A stretch of 64,000 nucleotides of DNA, taken from the NCBI GenBank assembly GCA_011109175.1, contig RDEW01000061.1:126244-190243 (forward strand), read 5' to 3'. This document shows positions 1 through 10,457 of this stretch, one piece after another. How positions within the stretch are numbered: the stretch's first letter is position 1; every line of letters starts with the position of its first letter. Position numbers and translations under genes: made by a program. The notes beneath the pieces are model-generated. The model was not told the DNA's origin and ran no database searches. It saw only the letters and a list, made by a program, of their open reading frames with translations. This DNA is from Dicyema japonicum (lineage: Eukaryota; Dicyemida; Rhombozoa; Dicyemidae).

Positions 1-1190
1 GCCAAAGAGAGATCCGGCAAGCTACAGACCAATTAACTTAATATGTTCTTTCGCGAAAGTATTGAACGTATCATTTTCAAAAGGCTAAGCAGACATATAG
101 AAGAGAATGACTTTCTGATTCCGGAGCAGTGGGGCTTTCGTCCCGGAAGAGGCTGTGCAGACTGTTTCTTTCTATTGAATTCTAAAATCATAAAAACAAA
201 AGATTCTTAAGAAGCGAATAAACTTATTATTCTTGAAATCTCGAAAGCATTCGACAGTGTATGCCATGAATCGTTGTTAAAGCAGCTTGTATCGCATGTG
301 CTCCAAGATGCCTATTTGTTTGGCTAAGAAATTATCTTCAGGAACATAATCTTTTGTAAAGGTGTGTGGAAATATATCTGATGCAATATCATTCAAGAGA
401 GAAGTACCATAAGGTTCATTATTGAGCCCTATTTTGTTTAATATATTCATGGCGAGTTTTCCACGTCCGAGGAATATTAATACTAGTCTTCTTATTTATG
501 CGGATGACGTAATCGTGGTGGACACATCTCTAAAATATTCTATATGTGAAGGAAAATCTGGGACTATATGAACCAGATTGAGCAATGGTGCAACTTGAAA
601 GGGTTAAAGCTCTCTGCTGAAAAATCATGCGCACTTCGAATAAGCAATGTAAAAAAGCACCTGAAACAAGAATACACACTGGGAGTAAACAGTGCACACA
701 GCCTGTTTTACCTGGGGGTCAACTATGGACACGCAGGAGATTACATGGACGACATAAAGGGGAGAGAAAGAGAGCTTTTCAGTCCCTCCTATGTACACAC
801 AAGTTACACGTTAGCCGTAACACCTACCTGTTCATCTTCAAGGGAGTTATTCTCCCTAGCCTACTTTATGGGTGCGAGGTGTGGTTCTTCTCTCTGAAGA
901 GGTAGAAGATCTTATCCTTCCTAGAGAAGACAAGGAGACTGTAATTAAGCTCTCCTTAAACAAGAAACTGAGAGATTGTCAGAGCGAAGACAAAGACAAG
1001 TGCTAGAACCGATTATCAGGATTTTGGAGAATCGGATCAATAGTTTCAGAAGTCAAAGATCAAGGACACATATATAGAACTGGGAGAACGGTCTGAAAAA
1101 AAATTAAAAAAGGATGAAGGGTTCAGATGTTGATTCCAAGCAGATGTAATGCCCTCCAGAAAACTCCTTAACTCTTGTTAATAAATCGTT
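1..1190 (+). pseudogene. Non-LTR retrotransposon reverse transcriptase fragment (clade undetermined)
   Basis: The translated sequence, with several frame breaks, gives the ordered fingers/palm motifs of a LINE reverse transcriptase. These are a RIIFKRL helix near base 75, QWGFRPGRG near 130, a degenerate SKAFDSV (motif A) near 245, YADDVIVVD (catalytic motif C) near 500, the thumb stretch KGLKLSAEKSCA near 600 and LLYGCEVW near 870. It is cut by the window edge on the left and carries in-frame stops, so it is dead. The 3' part runs into an AT-rich TTATTATTG tail near 1180. It does not closely match the RTE-like or CR1-like families elsewhere in the window, so the clade is left open. Confidence 0.8.
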
Positions 1191-1214
1191 ATTATTGTTA
1201 TTCGAATTCATCTA

Positions 1215-1434
1215 TCTTCGAATTTGATTTAAAGTAACCTTATATTTCGGTTTTTATCCTTGTGGATTTACAATCTCTACTTTACTCCGGGATTTTACTT
1301 CTCTATTTTCCTTAGGGATTTAACTTTTCTATTTTGTTTCTCTTGAAACAAAACTTATTGGTTGTTTTCAAGTGATAAATTTGTTTTATCATCCCGGACA
1401 GTATCAACGGCCCGGATTCTTATGACATACGACA
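1215..1434. repeat. Solo end of the TGTCG-TIR transposon
   Basis: This stretch is the reverse complement of bases 20127-20345, the left end of the TIR element described there. It ends in the same CATACGACA terminus at 1434. No matching opposite end is visible, so it is a truncated or solo-end copy. Confidence 0.75.
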
Positions 1435-1440
1435 ATTATC

Positions 1441-2370
1441 AATACCACAGGATCACCTGGTTAATGGAAAGAAAGTTCTTAACAACTGAGTGATCCCAGA
1501 CCGACAAGGGGGTCCTATCTGACGTGGACGAGAATCTTGGATGGCTCTCCAGAAAGGACATAACGTTATCTCGTATCATGGGTGGTTTTTGAGGTATTTG
1601 GTGATGGTATAGTAGAGGGGATTGTTTAGTATAGTAACTGCCCTCAACAACTTCCGTTGTCAACCATCGAAACTGCTTCCAGATTCACGGATACAAAGTT
1701 TCGGCCAATTAATCTCTGGCAGCTACTGGATTGATGACAGTATCCATCGACCACTATTCAATTGCGTAGGTCAAATAACGATTGTAACAAAATTGCCGAT
1801 ATACAGCGGAAAGAGGCCCAGCATTTTTTTGGGGAATTTTGAGATTATCTTCAAGATCCCTAATGTTCGTAAATGCCCCAGTAGTCTAATTTTCAGCATG
1901 TTTTGTGAATGTAAACAATTGGTTAATCGTCATTCTCAGAATGGTTGGTGTGGTCGTAAAGGAATTTTTCATATCGTTACTCGTGGTCTTAGGAATTGAG
2001 TATTCCTTCAACCATTTGAGCAGCGACTTCATATTCCCTGTCCCTTCCAGCAATGACAATGTCGTTACATACTAAGAAGACATCTTCTGTGGTTTGTGCC
2101 TTGTCTGTATATAGATTGAGTAATTTTTGAGAGAAAACGTATATTTGATTTTCACGTTGTTGCAGATTACGCCTTCTGCTTAGAAAAGTTTGAGACCCAT
2201 CTTTTCTGGTTAGGATAGATATCCTTTTCAAATATCTTTTTCTTGAGACTAAATCAAATGCTTTCGTAATGTAACGATAAGCAAGAACAGTTCTTAAATG
2301 TGGTTTTGCCCGTTGAGATGGAATCCGTTCCTTTGGCTCTCGGAATTCCACACCCTATGTATTGTCCATA
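1441..2370 (-). pseudogene. CR1/Jockey-group LINE, 3' half, degenerate
   Basis: Read on the minus strand, 2351-1989 encodes a decayed reverse transcriptase palm. ITKAFDLVSRK (motif A) is followed by LLNLYTDK and the remnant of the catalytic box (VCNDIVIAGRD, where YADD is expected). The low-coordinate end near 1441-1500 contains the CTGGGATCAC motif followed by a second GTGATCCTG. The same 3' UTR signature is seen at 38517, 58170, 59000 and 62040, so this is the 3' end of one LINE family. Many stops; no function left. Confidence 0.75.
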
Positions 2371-2845
2371 GACAACCTCTCCGGAGAATAAAATTCAGTA
2401 TGTGGAGGTCTCTAGTTTAATTCTCTTAAAGTAAACACGGTGATTACTGGAGAAGTCTTTTGTGTAAAACCAAAAGTATATTATTTAATCAGTTTGTGAT
2501 GAACGTGGATTTATTTGAGATGTGTACAGTGGGGTTTTGATGGATTTGATCATGTTACATAATTTTCCAACAAATACTTATAATGAGATCTTAAGATAAA
2601 AATGACAGGTAGGGTTGGATTAAAAAAGGTTGAACTCTTTAGCAATCTTCGAGAACCAGTTAAATGGAAATTGGACGAGAAGGATCAGAAGGGTCACGAT
2701 TAGGCTTTAAATTGGAATGATTGTGGATTTCTTCCAGAGTATGCTATTCAGGTGAAGTTAGTTTTATGATTCGTGATTAATTGATTGTTCGATTAAATTG
2801 GTTAAACCAAAAATTTTATTCGGTCCTAGATTTTTTTATTTGATA
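2371..2845. other. Intergenic, nothing recognised
   Basis: AT-rich sequence without a recognisable gene or repeat. It ends in the target site used by the SINE insertion. Confidence 0.5.
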
Positions 2846-2865
2846 TATGCCAAGACTTTCATGCT

Positions 2866-3198
2866 GGTTGGGCTTAGTGGTTAGGTGTCGGGCTTAAGTG
2901 CTTAGGCTACGGGTTCGAATCTCGCTGCTGTTCACCTGGTGGAAGGTTCCACGCATCTACGATGCAGAAATGGTTTGACGAGTGACGCCGTCATCAGTGA
3001 ATACTCACTGGCGGGAACTGGATTTGTCTAGAAAGGACCACTCACACAAGAAAAAGAAAAAAAAAGAAGTGAAGATCATTCCTTGGTTTCTACGATTAGT
3101 TAAAATTAACTGTTCTTTACTAAATAAAGTGTGTGTCCTGCCTATGCGGAGCTATAAAATACTATGGCTTCTCGTGAAAAAGGCTTTATTATTATTAT
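2866..3198 (+). mobile_element. Full-length tRNA-derived SINE with 20-bp target-site duplication
   Basis: The insertion is bracketed by perfect 20-bp direct repeats, TATGCCAAGACTTTCATGCT, at 2846-2865 and 3199-3218. The head looks like a tRNA: an A-box-like TAGTGGTTAGGTG near 2875 and a B-box GGTTCGAATCTC near 2920, together an internal RNA polymerase III promoter. A tRNA-unrelated body with GGAAGGTTCCACGCATCTACG follows, and the tail is (TTA)n. The last ~45 bp before the tail resemble the 3' end of the RTE-like LINE at 9950-9990. A second copy lies inverted at 28350-28620. Not a functional tRNA gene: no acceptor stem closure and no CCA-side structure. Confidence 0.9.
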
Positions 3199-3218
3199 TA
3201 TGCCAAGACTTTCATGCT

Positions 3219-3526
3219 TGCATTCGAGTTTCGAGAGTTTGCAAACAAGTTGAGTGATTAGGGATTGTAAAATATTGAAAATGTCTATTGACTACAGAAC
3301 TGCGGTCTCTTATAGCAAAGTACATTCAGGGCTTATCTTCGCTTAATGACATTAATAAGTTGGCCTGGTCACTGAAGATGTGTAGTTAGTTAGTTAGCTA
3401 CTCAGGTGGAGGTTGAATGAATAATAAATAATTATGCTTTAATATAATTATTTATTTCATCAAAAGTAAATATTAATATATCAAACAATAATTATTATTT
3501 TTAATAAATTGTGTGTCAATTAATTA
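3219..3526. other. Intergenic with short TTAG repeat
   Basis: Contains a short GTTAGTTAGTTAG run near 3385 and AT-rich sequence leading into the next gene. No promoter motif stands out. Confidence 0.4.
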
Positions 3527-3892
3527 ATGGATAATCCTCCGCCTTATTCGCCTGAACAAAAACATACAAGCGCTCCACATTCCCAGGGACCGACTGCTAC
3601 CACTCAGTTTACAACCGATCCGAATGTGACTGATGTGCAACCTCAGATTACCACAAATTCAAGTGTTCCTAATGAACATCCTCATCACGGAGTTGTTGCT
3701 GTCTCTCAAAATTATGGAACATGTGGGAATTGTAGAGTATTTAATAATGTAATAAATTAGGTCGGCAGAATTGAAACTTCTTACACTTGTTGTGGGATAT
3801 ATTTAGGAATTATCTTTTTTCCTTTAGGACTCATTTGCTGTCTATTGATGACTGAAAAAAAGTGTTCTCACTGTGGAATGACTTATGGCTAA
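3527..3892 (+). CDS. BRI3: Brain protein I3 (BRI3)-like membrane protein
   Basis: Two exons, 3527-3736 and 3761-3892, joined across a 24-nt GT..AG intron (3737-3760) that would otherwise put a TAG stop in frame. The 113-residue product has a Pro/Ser/Thr/Asn/His-rich N-terminus starting MDNPPPYSPEQ. A Cys-rich membrane module follows: CGNCRVG, then a hydrophobic segment (GIYLGIIFFPLGLICCL), then CSHCGMTYG. Spacing and the joined CRVG match the BRI3 family (CPVCRVG..., FPFGFICC..., CPNCGATF). BRI3 proteins are small endolysosomal membrane proteins of uncertain biochemical role; the N-terminal PPPY resembles their usual PPAY/PPxY element. The splice exactly restores family spacing, so both the gene and the 24-nt intron are well supported. 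Confidence 0.88.
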
Positions 3893-5410
3893 TTTAGTTA
3901 CATTATTTTTATTAAACGTTTATTAACCTTATTAAAAAGAATCTTATTATTCATTGATTTTTGAGTGAGTATCAATTTGAACCCGACAAATATTGGCCGG
4001 CAGTATGTATAGAGGTCTAAACAAGGTCGTGGTCTAGATAATCTAGTGCTAAACGGGAAGTTACCGAATTAGGTCACATTCTTACTTATAGATCATAATG
4101 ATAGATATATCATTCTTACGGATCTTCGCTACCATCAGTAAGCGAACAGGTCTATAAGTTTTTTTAATAGAAAATTCAAGCAAACTATAAAGACTATAAC
4201 TAAAAGAACTGTACTCAGAACTGGTTCTATGCAGATACCACATACCTCATCTCAAAAAGCTAATTTTGTCAATCCTAAGGATATAAGATCAATCACGTGT
4301 ATTTCTGACTTTTATGAACTTTTGATTATCAATTTAATGTTAAATAAATTTTCTTTTCTTTACTTCTTTCTTATCCTTTCAAATGAGTAATATATGCTAA
4401 TTTATTCTTCCGTATTCTCAGTTATTTTTAAGTCTTTCCATATGAATTGGATTCTTCACCAGTATCCATTCCTTTTTAAACAGATCCTGAAGTTTCATAT
4501 ACGAGTCTCTATCGGGATTATTTTTATAAAATTAGTCATTTAGCTCTGTATCACTTTTTAATTTGCTCTATAAGGTCGTTTTCTTAGCTACGAGTTCCTT
4601 ATTCATTTCTGTATTTAGAGCAAGTTTTTGTCATCATTTCTGGTATTAAAGCAAGCTCCTCTTCTGTTTTTTCTAAATATGATGATATCTGAGTTTTCTT
4701 AGAGTGTAGTACAAGCCTTCACATCCATAATCGAGCGACGGGACAATGAGGCGCTATAACATGCAACCATCCGGACAACTGTTCATCTCCACCTAAAAAG
4801 ATCGTATCCTGGTTTACTACTGGCATAATATATAACTAGAAGGACGTTAAAAAATCATTGGGACTTCTTTAAATATCTTCATTTTTATGTAGTCAATGTC
4901 ATGAGCGTTATTGAGACATTTTTTTATTTTCAAGTAAATCTCCTGAATTCTGATCTCAGCGTTTGTGTGGGTACTGGGAATTGTTGTTCGGTCCATAGTG
5001 CACAATCATCTGTCATATCTGTGTGTTGTGTATCTACTCCTTGAGTTCGTCGTAGTTCCCCTTGGGTTGACTTCATGCCATCGAGTTTTTGAAGTACATC
5101 AGTTAGAATAACTCAATTGAAGGTATAAAGAACCCGCTGTTTTGCACTTGGACTTATTAAATGAGCTCCAGGAAAATGTTTAATCGAACATATATAGAGG
5201 AAGCAATTGCATGGAACTCTTCGAATCTTGGAAGATATCAACGTCGACATTGGCAAATCATTTCAGTGGTTATCACACGGGAACGATTTTCCAAGATCTG
5301 AATGATTGTTGTGTCTTATACAAGGCCGTAATTTATTATTCAACAATGCTAGAGAAAAACGCATCCATTGTAATTTTTCCAGGAAAATTTTTCATCATTT
5401 GGCAACAAGA
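3893..5410. other. Intergenic, nothing recognised
   Basis: About 1.5 kb of AT-rich sequence. I see no ORF with recognisable domains, no RNA gene and no clear transposon end. It may include highly decayed LINE sequence upstream of the fragment that follows. Confidence 0.4.
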
Positions 5411-5472
5411 TATAGTCTTATGTTAAACTTTAATTACCTGCTATAGTCTTATGTTAAACTTTAATTACCTGC
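5411..5472. repeat. 31-bp perfect tandem duplication
   Basis: A 31-bp unit beginning TATAGTCTTATGTTAAACTT occurs twice back to back (5411-5441 and 5442-5472). It lies at the left edge of a LINE remnant. Confidence 0.9.
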
Positions 5473-5790
5473 AAAGACATAATGAGGTGGCTAAATGCAC
5501 AAATCTGCACCTGTGTCGTCAAGAAGACTAAGAGACTTAAGATACACTCAATCCACTCTATTGTTGCGACGAGTCTGTAGATATTCGAATGGATACAACA
5601 GTAGCCACGTATACGAAGGTACAAAATAACAAACTGATATTTTTGTGCTTGACGGAGCAACAATATCACGACGATCGAAATAGGAATCACCTCCCAGCAA
5701 GCGTTAAAAACAAGTCGAAGTAGAAAAACTGCATAAATACGATATAATTGGCAACGAATTGGCATTATTTTACAGTGTTAAAGTAAACAT
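5440..5790 (+). pseudogene. R4/Dong-like LINE C-terminal domain remnant
   Basis: The plus-strand translation has LQRHNEVAKCTNLHLC, then a WD-like DIRMDTTVATYTKVQNNK stretch, then a decayed acidic/Lys-rich tail. This follows the order of the C-terminal domain (QRH..VAK.., WD..IQTD..I..NKPDI) seen in LINEs whose RT carries an xMDD box. I infer it belongs to the same family as the fragment at 42123-44262. The usual endonuclease-like NKPDI has decayed. Stops interrupt it. Confidence 0.6.
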
Positions 5791-6169
5791 AGTACCAATA
5801 GTACTAACGTTGGGATGGGAATTTTAAGAAAGTTTTTTTAAACAACAAAAACACACTCAAAGTGAATAATACTCTATGGCGCATATATTCAGACTGTCGT
5901 GATCATCAGAAATCATTGAGAGTAATGTGAGTAGAACATAAATATGGGTTGGCTACACCGTAATGTTTCTTGGAAACTGATATCTATATCGGATGATCGA
6001 CTAAAAACGTGCTGTTCAAGGACGCTGTTTTGCTTAAATTCTGAATGATCAATTGAAGATAGATCACTCAACCCATGACATCCCAAACTATTTACTACAA
6101 TATCTTTGAAAATGTGAGTGGGTCAGACTCAAAAGCGTGAACTCGCTATAGATCTTCTCCAATGTTACA
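5791..6169. other. Intergenic, nothing recognised
   Basis: No gene or repeat recognised. Confidence 0.4.
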
Positions 6170-6420
6170 TCACCCACGTCTAGAGATAATGCGGATTCTC
6201 CTTTACAGGATGTCTCCATCTAGATGTCGACTCACTATCGCAATTTTGCCCGTTGTCGATTTTTTCTGTCATTTTCCGTTAACGTGTTCGAGTGGGCCAT
6301 TTGACTTTTCTTGAGAGAAAATCTGTTTTTCATAACGGTACAGGTAGCTTATCATTATGTTCCTTATCTCCATTCTACTCCGGCGGATTTCCCTCGTCAT
6401 CAAGAGAAAGATTCAAAAAT
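6170..6420 (-). repeat. Dispersed repeat, inverted partner of 54330-54560 (probable hAT remnant)
   Basis: On the minus strand this shares GGAGATAAGGAACATAAT, a following AGCTACCTG..CCGTTATG block, AAAAGTCAA.TGGCC and GGGCAAAATTGCGA with the plus-strand copy near 54370-54500. That copy is preceded by a TTF-like zinc-finger translation, so both may be pieces of one hAT-type transposase gene. Confidence 0.6.
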
Positions 6421-6559
6421 TCGGTCATCCTGTGCTGGTTCCAGTTAACTTCATATAAAAGGTGTATTCAAAATAAACACAAGCAAATATTAGTGAAGAC
6501 CAAGTTAGGTTTTTCTGATATGGTTCCTCTAAAAAGCGTAGTTTAATTTTTGCGCTGAC

Positions 6560-7722
6560 GGTACTGATGCATTATAGTACCCCCTACGCAATTATAGCAC
6601 CCCTAAGCATTTATTCTTATAAGTGCTGAAATTAATAATTTTTTAGCGCTAATAGGTTTTTTAAGTGCTAGAAACAACTTGCTCCACTTATCACTCTAAA
6701 TCACGTGAGACTAGAGACAAACAAGGGCTATTTTGACATCGGTCTTCCCATTACAGAGGAAAAACGAAATTTTTAATTTTGTCTAAAAATGTGATTTGTG
6801 TTACAAGGGACAAAAATGAAATACCTAGAAATCCAGCGTGCTGTCAGATGTAAAGGAAATAATTGCAGCCACAGTTATAAATTGGTCAAACTACGTACAC
6901 GGAAGGATATCTGATTTTTTAAACTCAAGAGATAAGATTGAGGACATGAAACAGCTGTAGAAATCGATGAAAGCCCAATGAAAGGGAGAAGGAAAAATCA
7001 CCAGGGAAGGATGCTGATAGGTGATCTCATTAATAGCGACCCTGATGAAAACTTCGAAGAAATAACTTTGGAACTAGGATTGACGGCCCTTGGGTCTTCG
7101 GTATGACCCAACGTAAAAACAGAAGGACAAGACTCTTTTATTTATTAAATAGAAAGAGGGAAACTTTACTACTTATCTTAAAAGAAAACGTGGATAGTGA
7201 AACGGCTATTTATCGTGATCAATAAGCTGCTTAAGCTACTAAACAGGCATTTTATTTGTCATACGAATTTAAATATCACTGCCCATTTTCAATTTTCATG
7301 AAGATTTTGAGAAATAAGTTCCAACTGTTAATGTTTGTTGTTTTATGGTCAAAACTTATTATTTTTATGGGGTATAATTGCTTAGGGTTTACTATAATTG
7401 TGTAAGGAAACTAAAAGCGCTTAGTGGGTACTATAATGCACCAGTACTACGTACAGACCAATACCATACTTTTTTGTTTTTTACAACACCAATCACGTTT
7501 TGAGACAAAATTAAAAATTTCGTTTTTCTCCGTAAAGGAGGGGGGGGGACCGATGTCAAGGTCGCATTTTTCGTCCTTTGAGACTCCAGTCTCACGGTGA
7601 TTTAGAGTGATAAGTTGAGCAAGTTGCTTCTAGCACTTAAACAAACCTATTAGCGCTAAAAAATTATTAATTTTAGCAAAATAAGACAAATTACTTAGTG
7701 GGTACTATAATGCACCAGTACT
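6560..7722 (+). mobile_element. Merlin-like DNA transposon with 8-bp TSD
   Basis: Perfect 8-bp duplications GCGCTGAC lie at 6552-6559 and 7723-7730. The element starts GGTACTGATGCATTATAGTA. Its right end, inverted, reads AGTACTGGTGCATTATAGTA, and the two arms match over roughly 270 bp (for example TTAATAATTTTTTAGCGCTA in both). Merlin elements have 8-9-bp TSDs and GG-starting ends, and the enclosed transposase remnant fits that family. The right terminal ~30 bp occurs a second time internally at 7426-7455, suggesting a nested or partly duplicated end. Confidence 0.8.
6940..7275 (+). pseudogene. Merlin / ISXO2-like DDE transposase remnant
   Basis: The frame opening with GHETAVEIDESPMKGRRK carries the first catalytic Asp in the VEIDES context of the IS1595/Merlin DDE family, followed by the typical Lys/Arg-His-Gly-Arg block. 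After a frame change the sequence continues NRKRETLLLILKENV and ETAIYRDQ, the family's second catalytic Asp (usually SDxW). At least one TGA and one TAA interrupt the frame. The residue order and spacing, together with the flanking TIRs and 8-bp TSD, make the family call reasonable. The copy cannot encode an active enzyme as written. Confidence 0.7.
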
Positions 7723-7730
7723 GCGCTGAC

Positions 7731-8030
7731 AAGTAGTTTCTCAACATAAAAAGGATGTATGTGAGTCCAGCATCTCCAGACTTGTGAGTGTCGTTGTTTT
7801 GTTTTGAGAGTGTCACTTATTAAACCCTCTGTAAGGGGTATCCAAGTATTGATAATTTATGTTCTTGAGTTTCCATGGCCTTTGGAATAATCTCTGAACA
7901 CGGAAAAGATCGAATTCCATTCAGGCTGCGGAAATCCAAAATTGGTGACTTCACATTTCGAACTGTTCAGAATTAGGCCAAGAGTCTCTAGTTGAAATAT
8001 TAAATTTCACAGACAATCCAACACATTTTT
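7731..8030. other. Intergenic; ends in the target site of the RTE-like LINE
   Basis: No gene seen. Bases 8015-8030 (AATCCAACACATTTTT) are the left copy of a target-site duplication repeated at 12416-12431. Confidence 0.6.
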
Positions 8031-8099
8031 TTTTGGTTGAGGTGGTGACGTCCCTCTATAGCACATATGTCTAATACGTATTTGAATAATCCTTTCTGG

Positions 8100-8685
8100 T
8101 TTTCTACCCTTACCTTCAATGCCAGGGGCCTTAATGACTAGTCGTAGAGGCACCAACTATGTCTGGACCTTGCAAAATATGGATGCTCTGTTTGCTGTCT
8201 CCAAGAGACGAAGCTCAGAAAAGGACTCGATGAAAACCTTGGAGACTACAGACTAATCCTCCTTCCATCGTACTGTAAACACTATGGACAGGGTTTCGCT
8301 GTTCACAAGAATTTGCTCCCCAGATTACATCGATATTGGAAAATTGATGACAGGATATGTGTTATTCAATTTTTTATTGGACCCAAAGGGAAGTGCAGGC
8401 AACTAATTTCCATTGTGAATTGTGTACGCCCCACATAGTGGCCGTGTTTCCAAAAACCCAGAGGAATTGGACGTTTTCTACGAAGAACTTGTCGAGGTCG
8501 TATCTTCTCTGAAGTTTTCATCGTTCCTCTTTAATCGCTGGTGATTGGAATGCTAAAGCTGGGGTACATCAAGGACACGAACGTTTTATTGGACCACATG
8601 GAAGGGGGATCAGGAACTATTCTGGTACTGCTCTGGCATATTTCTGCGAATCCTTTGATTTATTCCTGTGTAATACTCAATTCCA
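8100..8685 (+). pseudogene. AP endonuclease domain of the outer RTE-like LINE (N-terminal part)
   Basis: Motifs run in order: FNARGLN (first catalytic Asn), CLQETKLRKG (catalytic Glu), GQGFAVHKNLL, then IAGDWNAKAG (catalytic Asp/Asn), then IGPHGRGIRNYSGTALAYF and FLCNTQFQ. Two frame changes or stops occur, near 8140 and 8535. The domain is cut at 8685 by the nested LINE. It resumes at 10014 in the same codon phase with HSARHKTTW, IDYILCR and the catalytic SDHKIV near 10180. This enzyme would nick target DNA to prime reverse transcription. Confidence 0.85.
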
Positions 8686-9999
8686 GAGGACGATCGAAAA
8701 TTTGCGACCCATCATACTACTAAATTCATTACGCAAAGTCTTGGCAAACATTGTGCTTGAACGAATAAAAGGATCTGCTTACAAATACCTACCAGATAGT
8801 CAAAGTGGTTTTCGAGAAGGGAGATCCACAGCTGATGCGGTATGGAGTCACAGATGGAGGTGTGCAACATATCAAAGATACCGTAACGCCACCAATATTC
8901 TGGGAATTGACCTATCAAGAGCTTTTGATACGGTTAACAGAAACAAATTAATGGGGGGTACTGAGCGAATTTCTTGATGAGTCGAGTCTAAGGATGACCC
9001 GAATTCTACTTTCTAACACTGAGCTCCTTGTGAGAGTCGGAAAAACCTATTCAAGAAAATTTGAAACAAATACGGGCACTCCACAAAGAGACTCTCTTTC
9101 TCCTCTACTATTCACAATTTATTTGGAAGCCGCTATGAGGGAACTTAGACCGTCATACCAAGGAAAGACGGAAAAAGTAATCTACGCGGACGATGTAGAC
9201 CTAATTTCTGAAGACAAAGAGGTTCTGGAAAACCTATTAGAAAAAGCACCAGATGTACTAGGGAAATGGTTTCTTACTGTGAACAGAGAGAAAACAGAAC
9301 TCACAGAGATATAAAGGATGAGTAACGTCATAGAAGAAAAGTGGCGACAAGTAAAGGAAACTCGGTTCACTCTTGAAAGATAGCGAAGATATTTTACGTA
9401 GGAAACTCAAGCCAATGTTGCGTTATATAAACTGAAGAATTTATAGCTCAATCAAAAATGCATCGACACGAAAATGAGAATCCTACTATACGACTCATTC
9501 ATAAAACCCGTACTTTTATATAACGCTAAAACTTAGGCGACCTCATCAGCGGATATGGAAAATCTAGACTCGTTCCACAGAGGTCAGCTGAGAAAATAAC
9601 AGGAATTACTTGGCCTACGAGAATATCGAGGAACGCTTTATATAAGAGATGCAGCACTAGACCTATCAGCTTAGAAGTACTGGAATCCCGATGGAGGCTC
9701 TTCGGACACGTGCTGAGGATGGAATTAACATCCCCACCCGAACATATCTATGGAAACATACTATGTTAGTCAAGAAGGCCGCTATCGTGGAAGACCAAGA
9801 ACAACACTGCCAATAGTCTTACAAAAAGACCTGGTCAAGATCAAAAAAAATCTAATAAATGCCGACGACCTGGACAGCATGAGAGCCTTGGCTATGAACA
9901 GGTGAGCATGGAAAAGGATGACATCTAACCTTGTTCTTTTGCTGCACATGCGGGGCTATAATTAATATGGCTCTCGTGAAGTGCTTAAAAAAATAAAAA
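8686..9999 (+). mobile_element. Nested 5'-truncated RTE-like LINE with 14-bp TSD
   Basis: AATACTCAATTCCA occurs at 8672-8685 and again at 10000-10013, exactly flanking this block, and the outer ORF reads through cleanly when block plus one repeat are removed. The insert begins inside its own RT (NLRPIILLNSLRK), so it is 5'-truncated. It continues through SQSGFREGRST, GIDLSRAFDTV (motif A), TPQRDSLSPLLF, VIYADDVDLIS (motif C) and a RWRLFGH C-terminus. It ends in an A-rich tail (AAAAAAATAAAAAA). Stops and frame changes after 9310 mark it as dead. Confidence 0.93.
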
Positions 10000-10457
10000 A
10001 ATACTCAATTCCAACATTCCGCACGCCACAAGACAACGTGGATGGGCACTAGACTATCGACCACCGGAAATCTGATAAGAATTTATAATCAGATCGATTA
10101 TATTCTGTGTCGAGTAAAAGACAAATCTCTCTTACGGGACTCGAGATCTTATGGAGGACTAACTGTTAACAGTGATCACAAAATTGTGTCAGCAAGATTC
10201 AGCTTAAGACTTGGTCCAACTGCGGAGGAGTTCCTCTACGGGATAACTAATAGAAGATGCTTCTTCCAAACACATCGTGGTGGAGATTCCACGCGATCAA
10301 GAAGGTATATGACTGAACTCTTGGGCTCTTCACCAAAAGTACAAGCAGACTATAAAGAATGTGTATCGGATTCAATTAATAATACGGCATCGGATCTTTC
10401 ACCAGGAAAGGCATGGCTCGAAACTATGAGAGGGATCATTTCCGCTGCTGACAAACA

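Noticed and set aside
2866-2935. Possible tRNA gene
   Set aside because: A- and B-box motifs are present, but there is no closed acceptor stem, and the unit has TSDs and a long tRNA-unrelated body, so it is a SINE head.
3380-3400. Telomere-like TTAG repeat
   Set aside because: Only three to four units, surrounded by unique sequence.
5454-5765. 103-codon hydrophobic ORF on the minus strand
   Set aside because: It is antisense to a recognisable LINE C-terminal domain on the plus strand.
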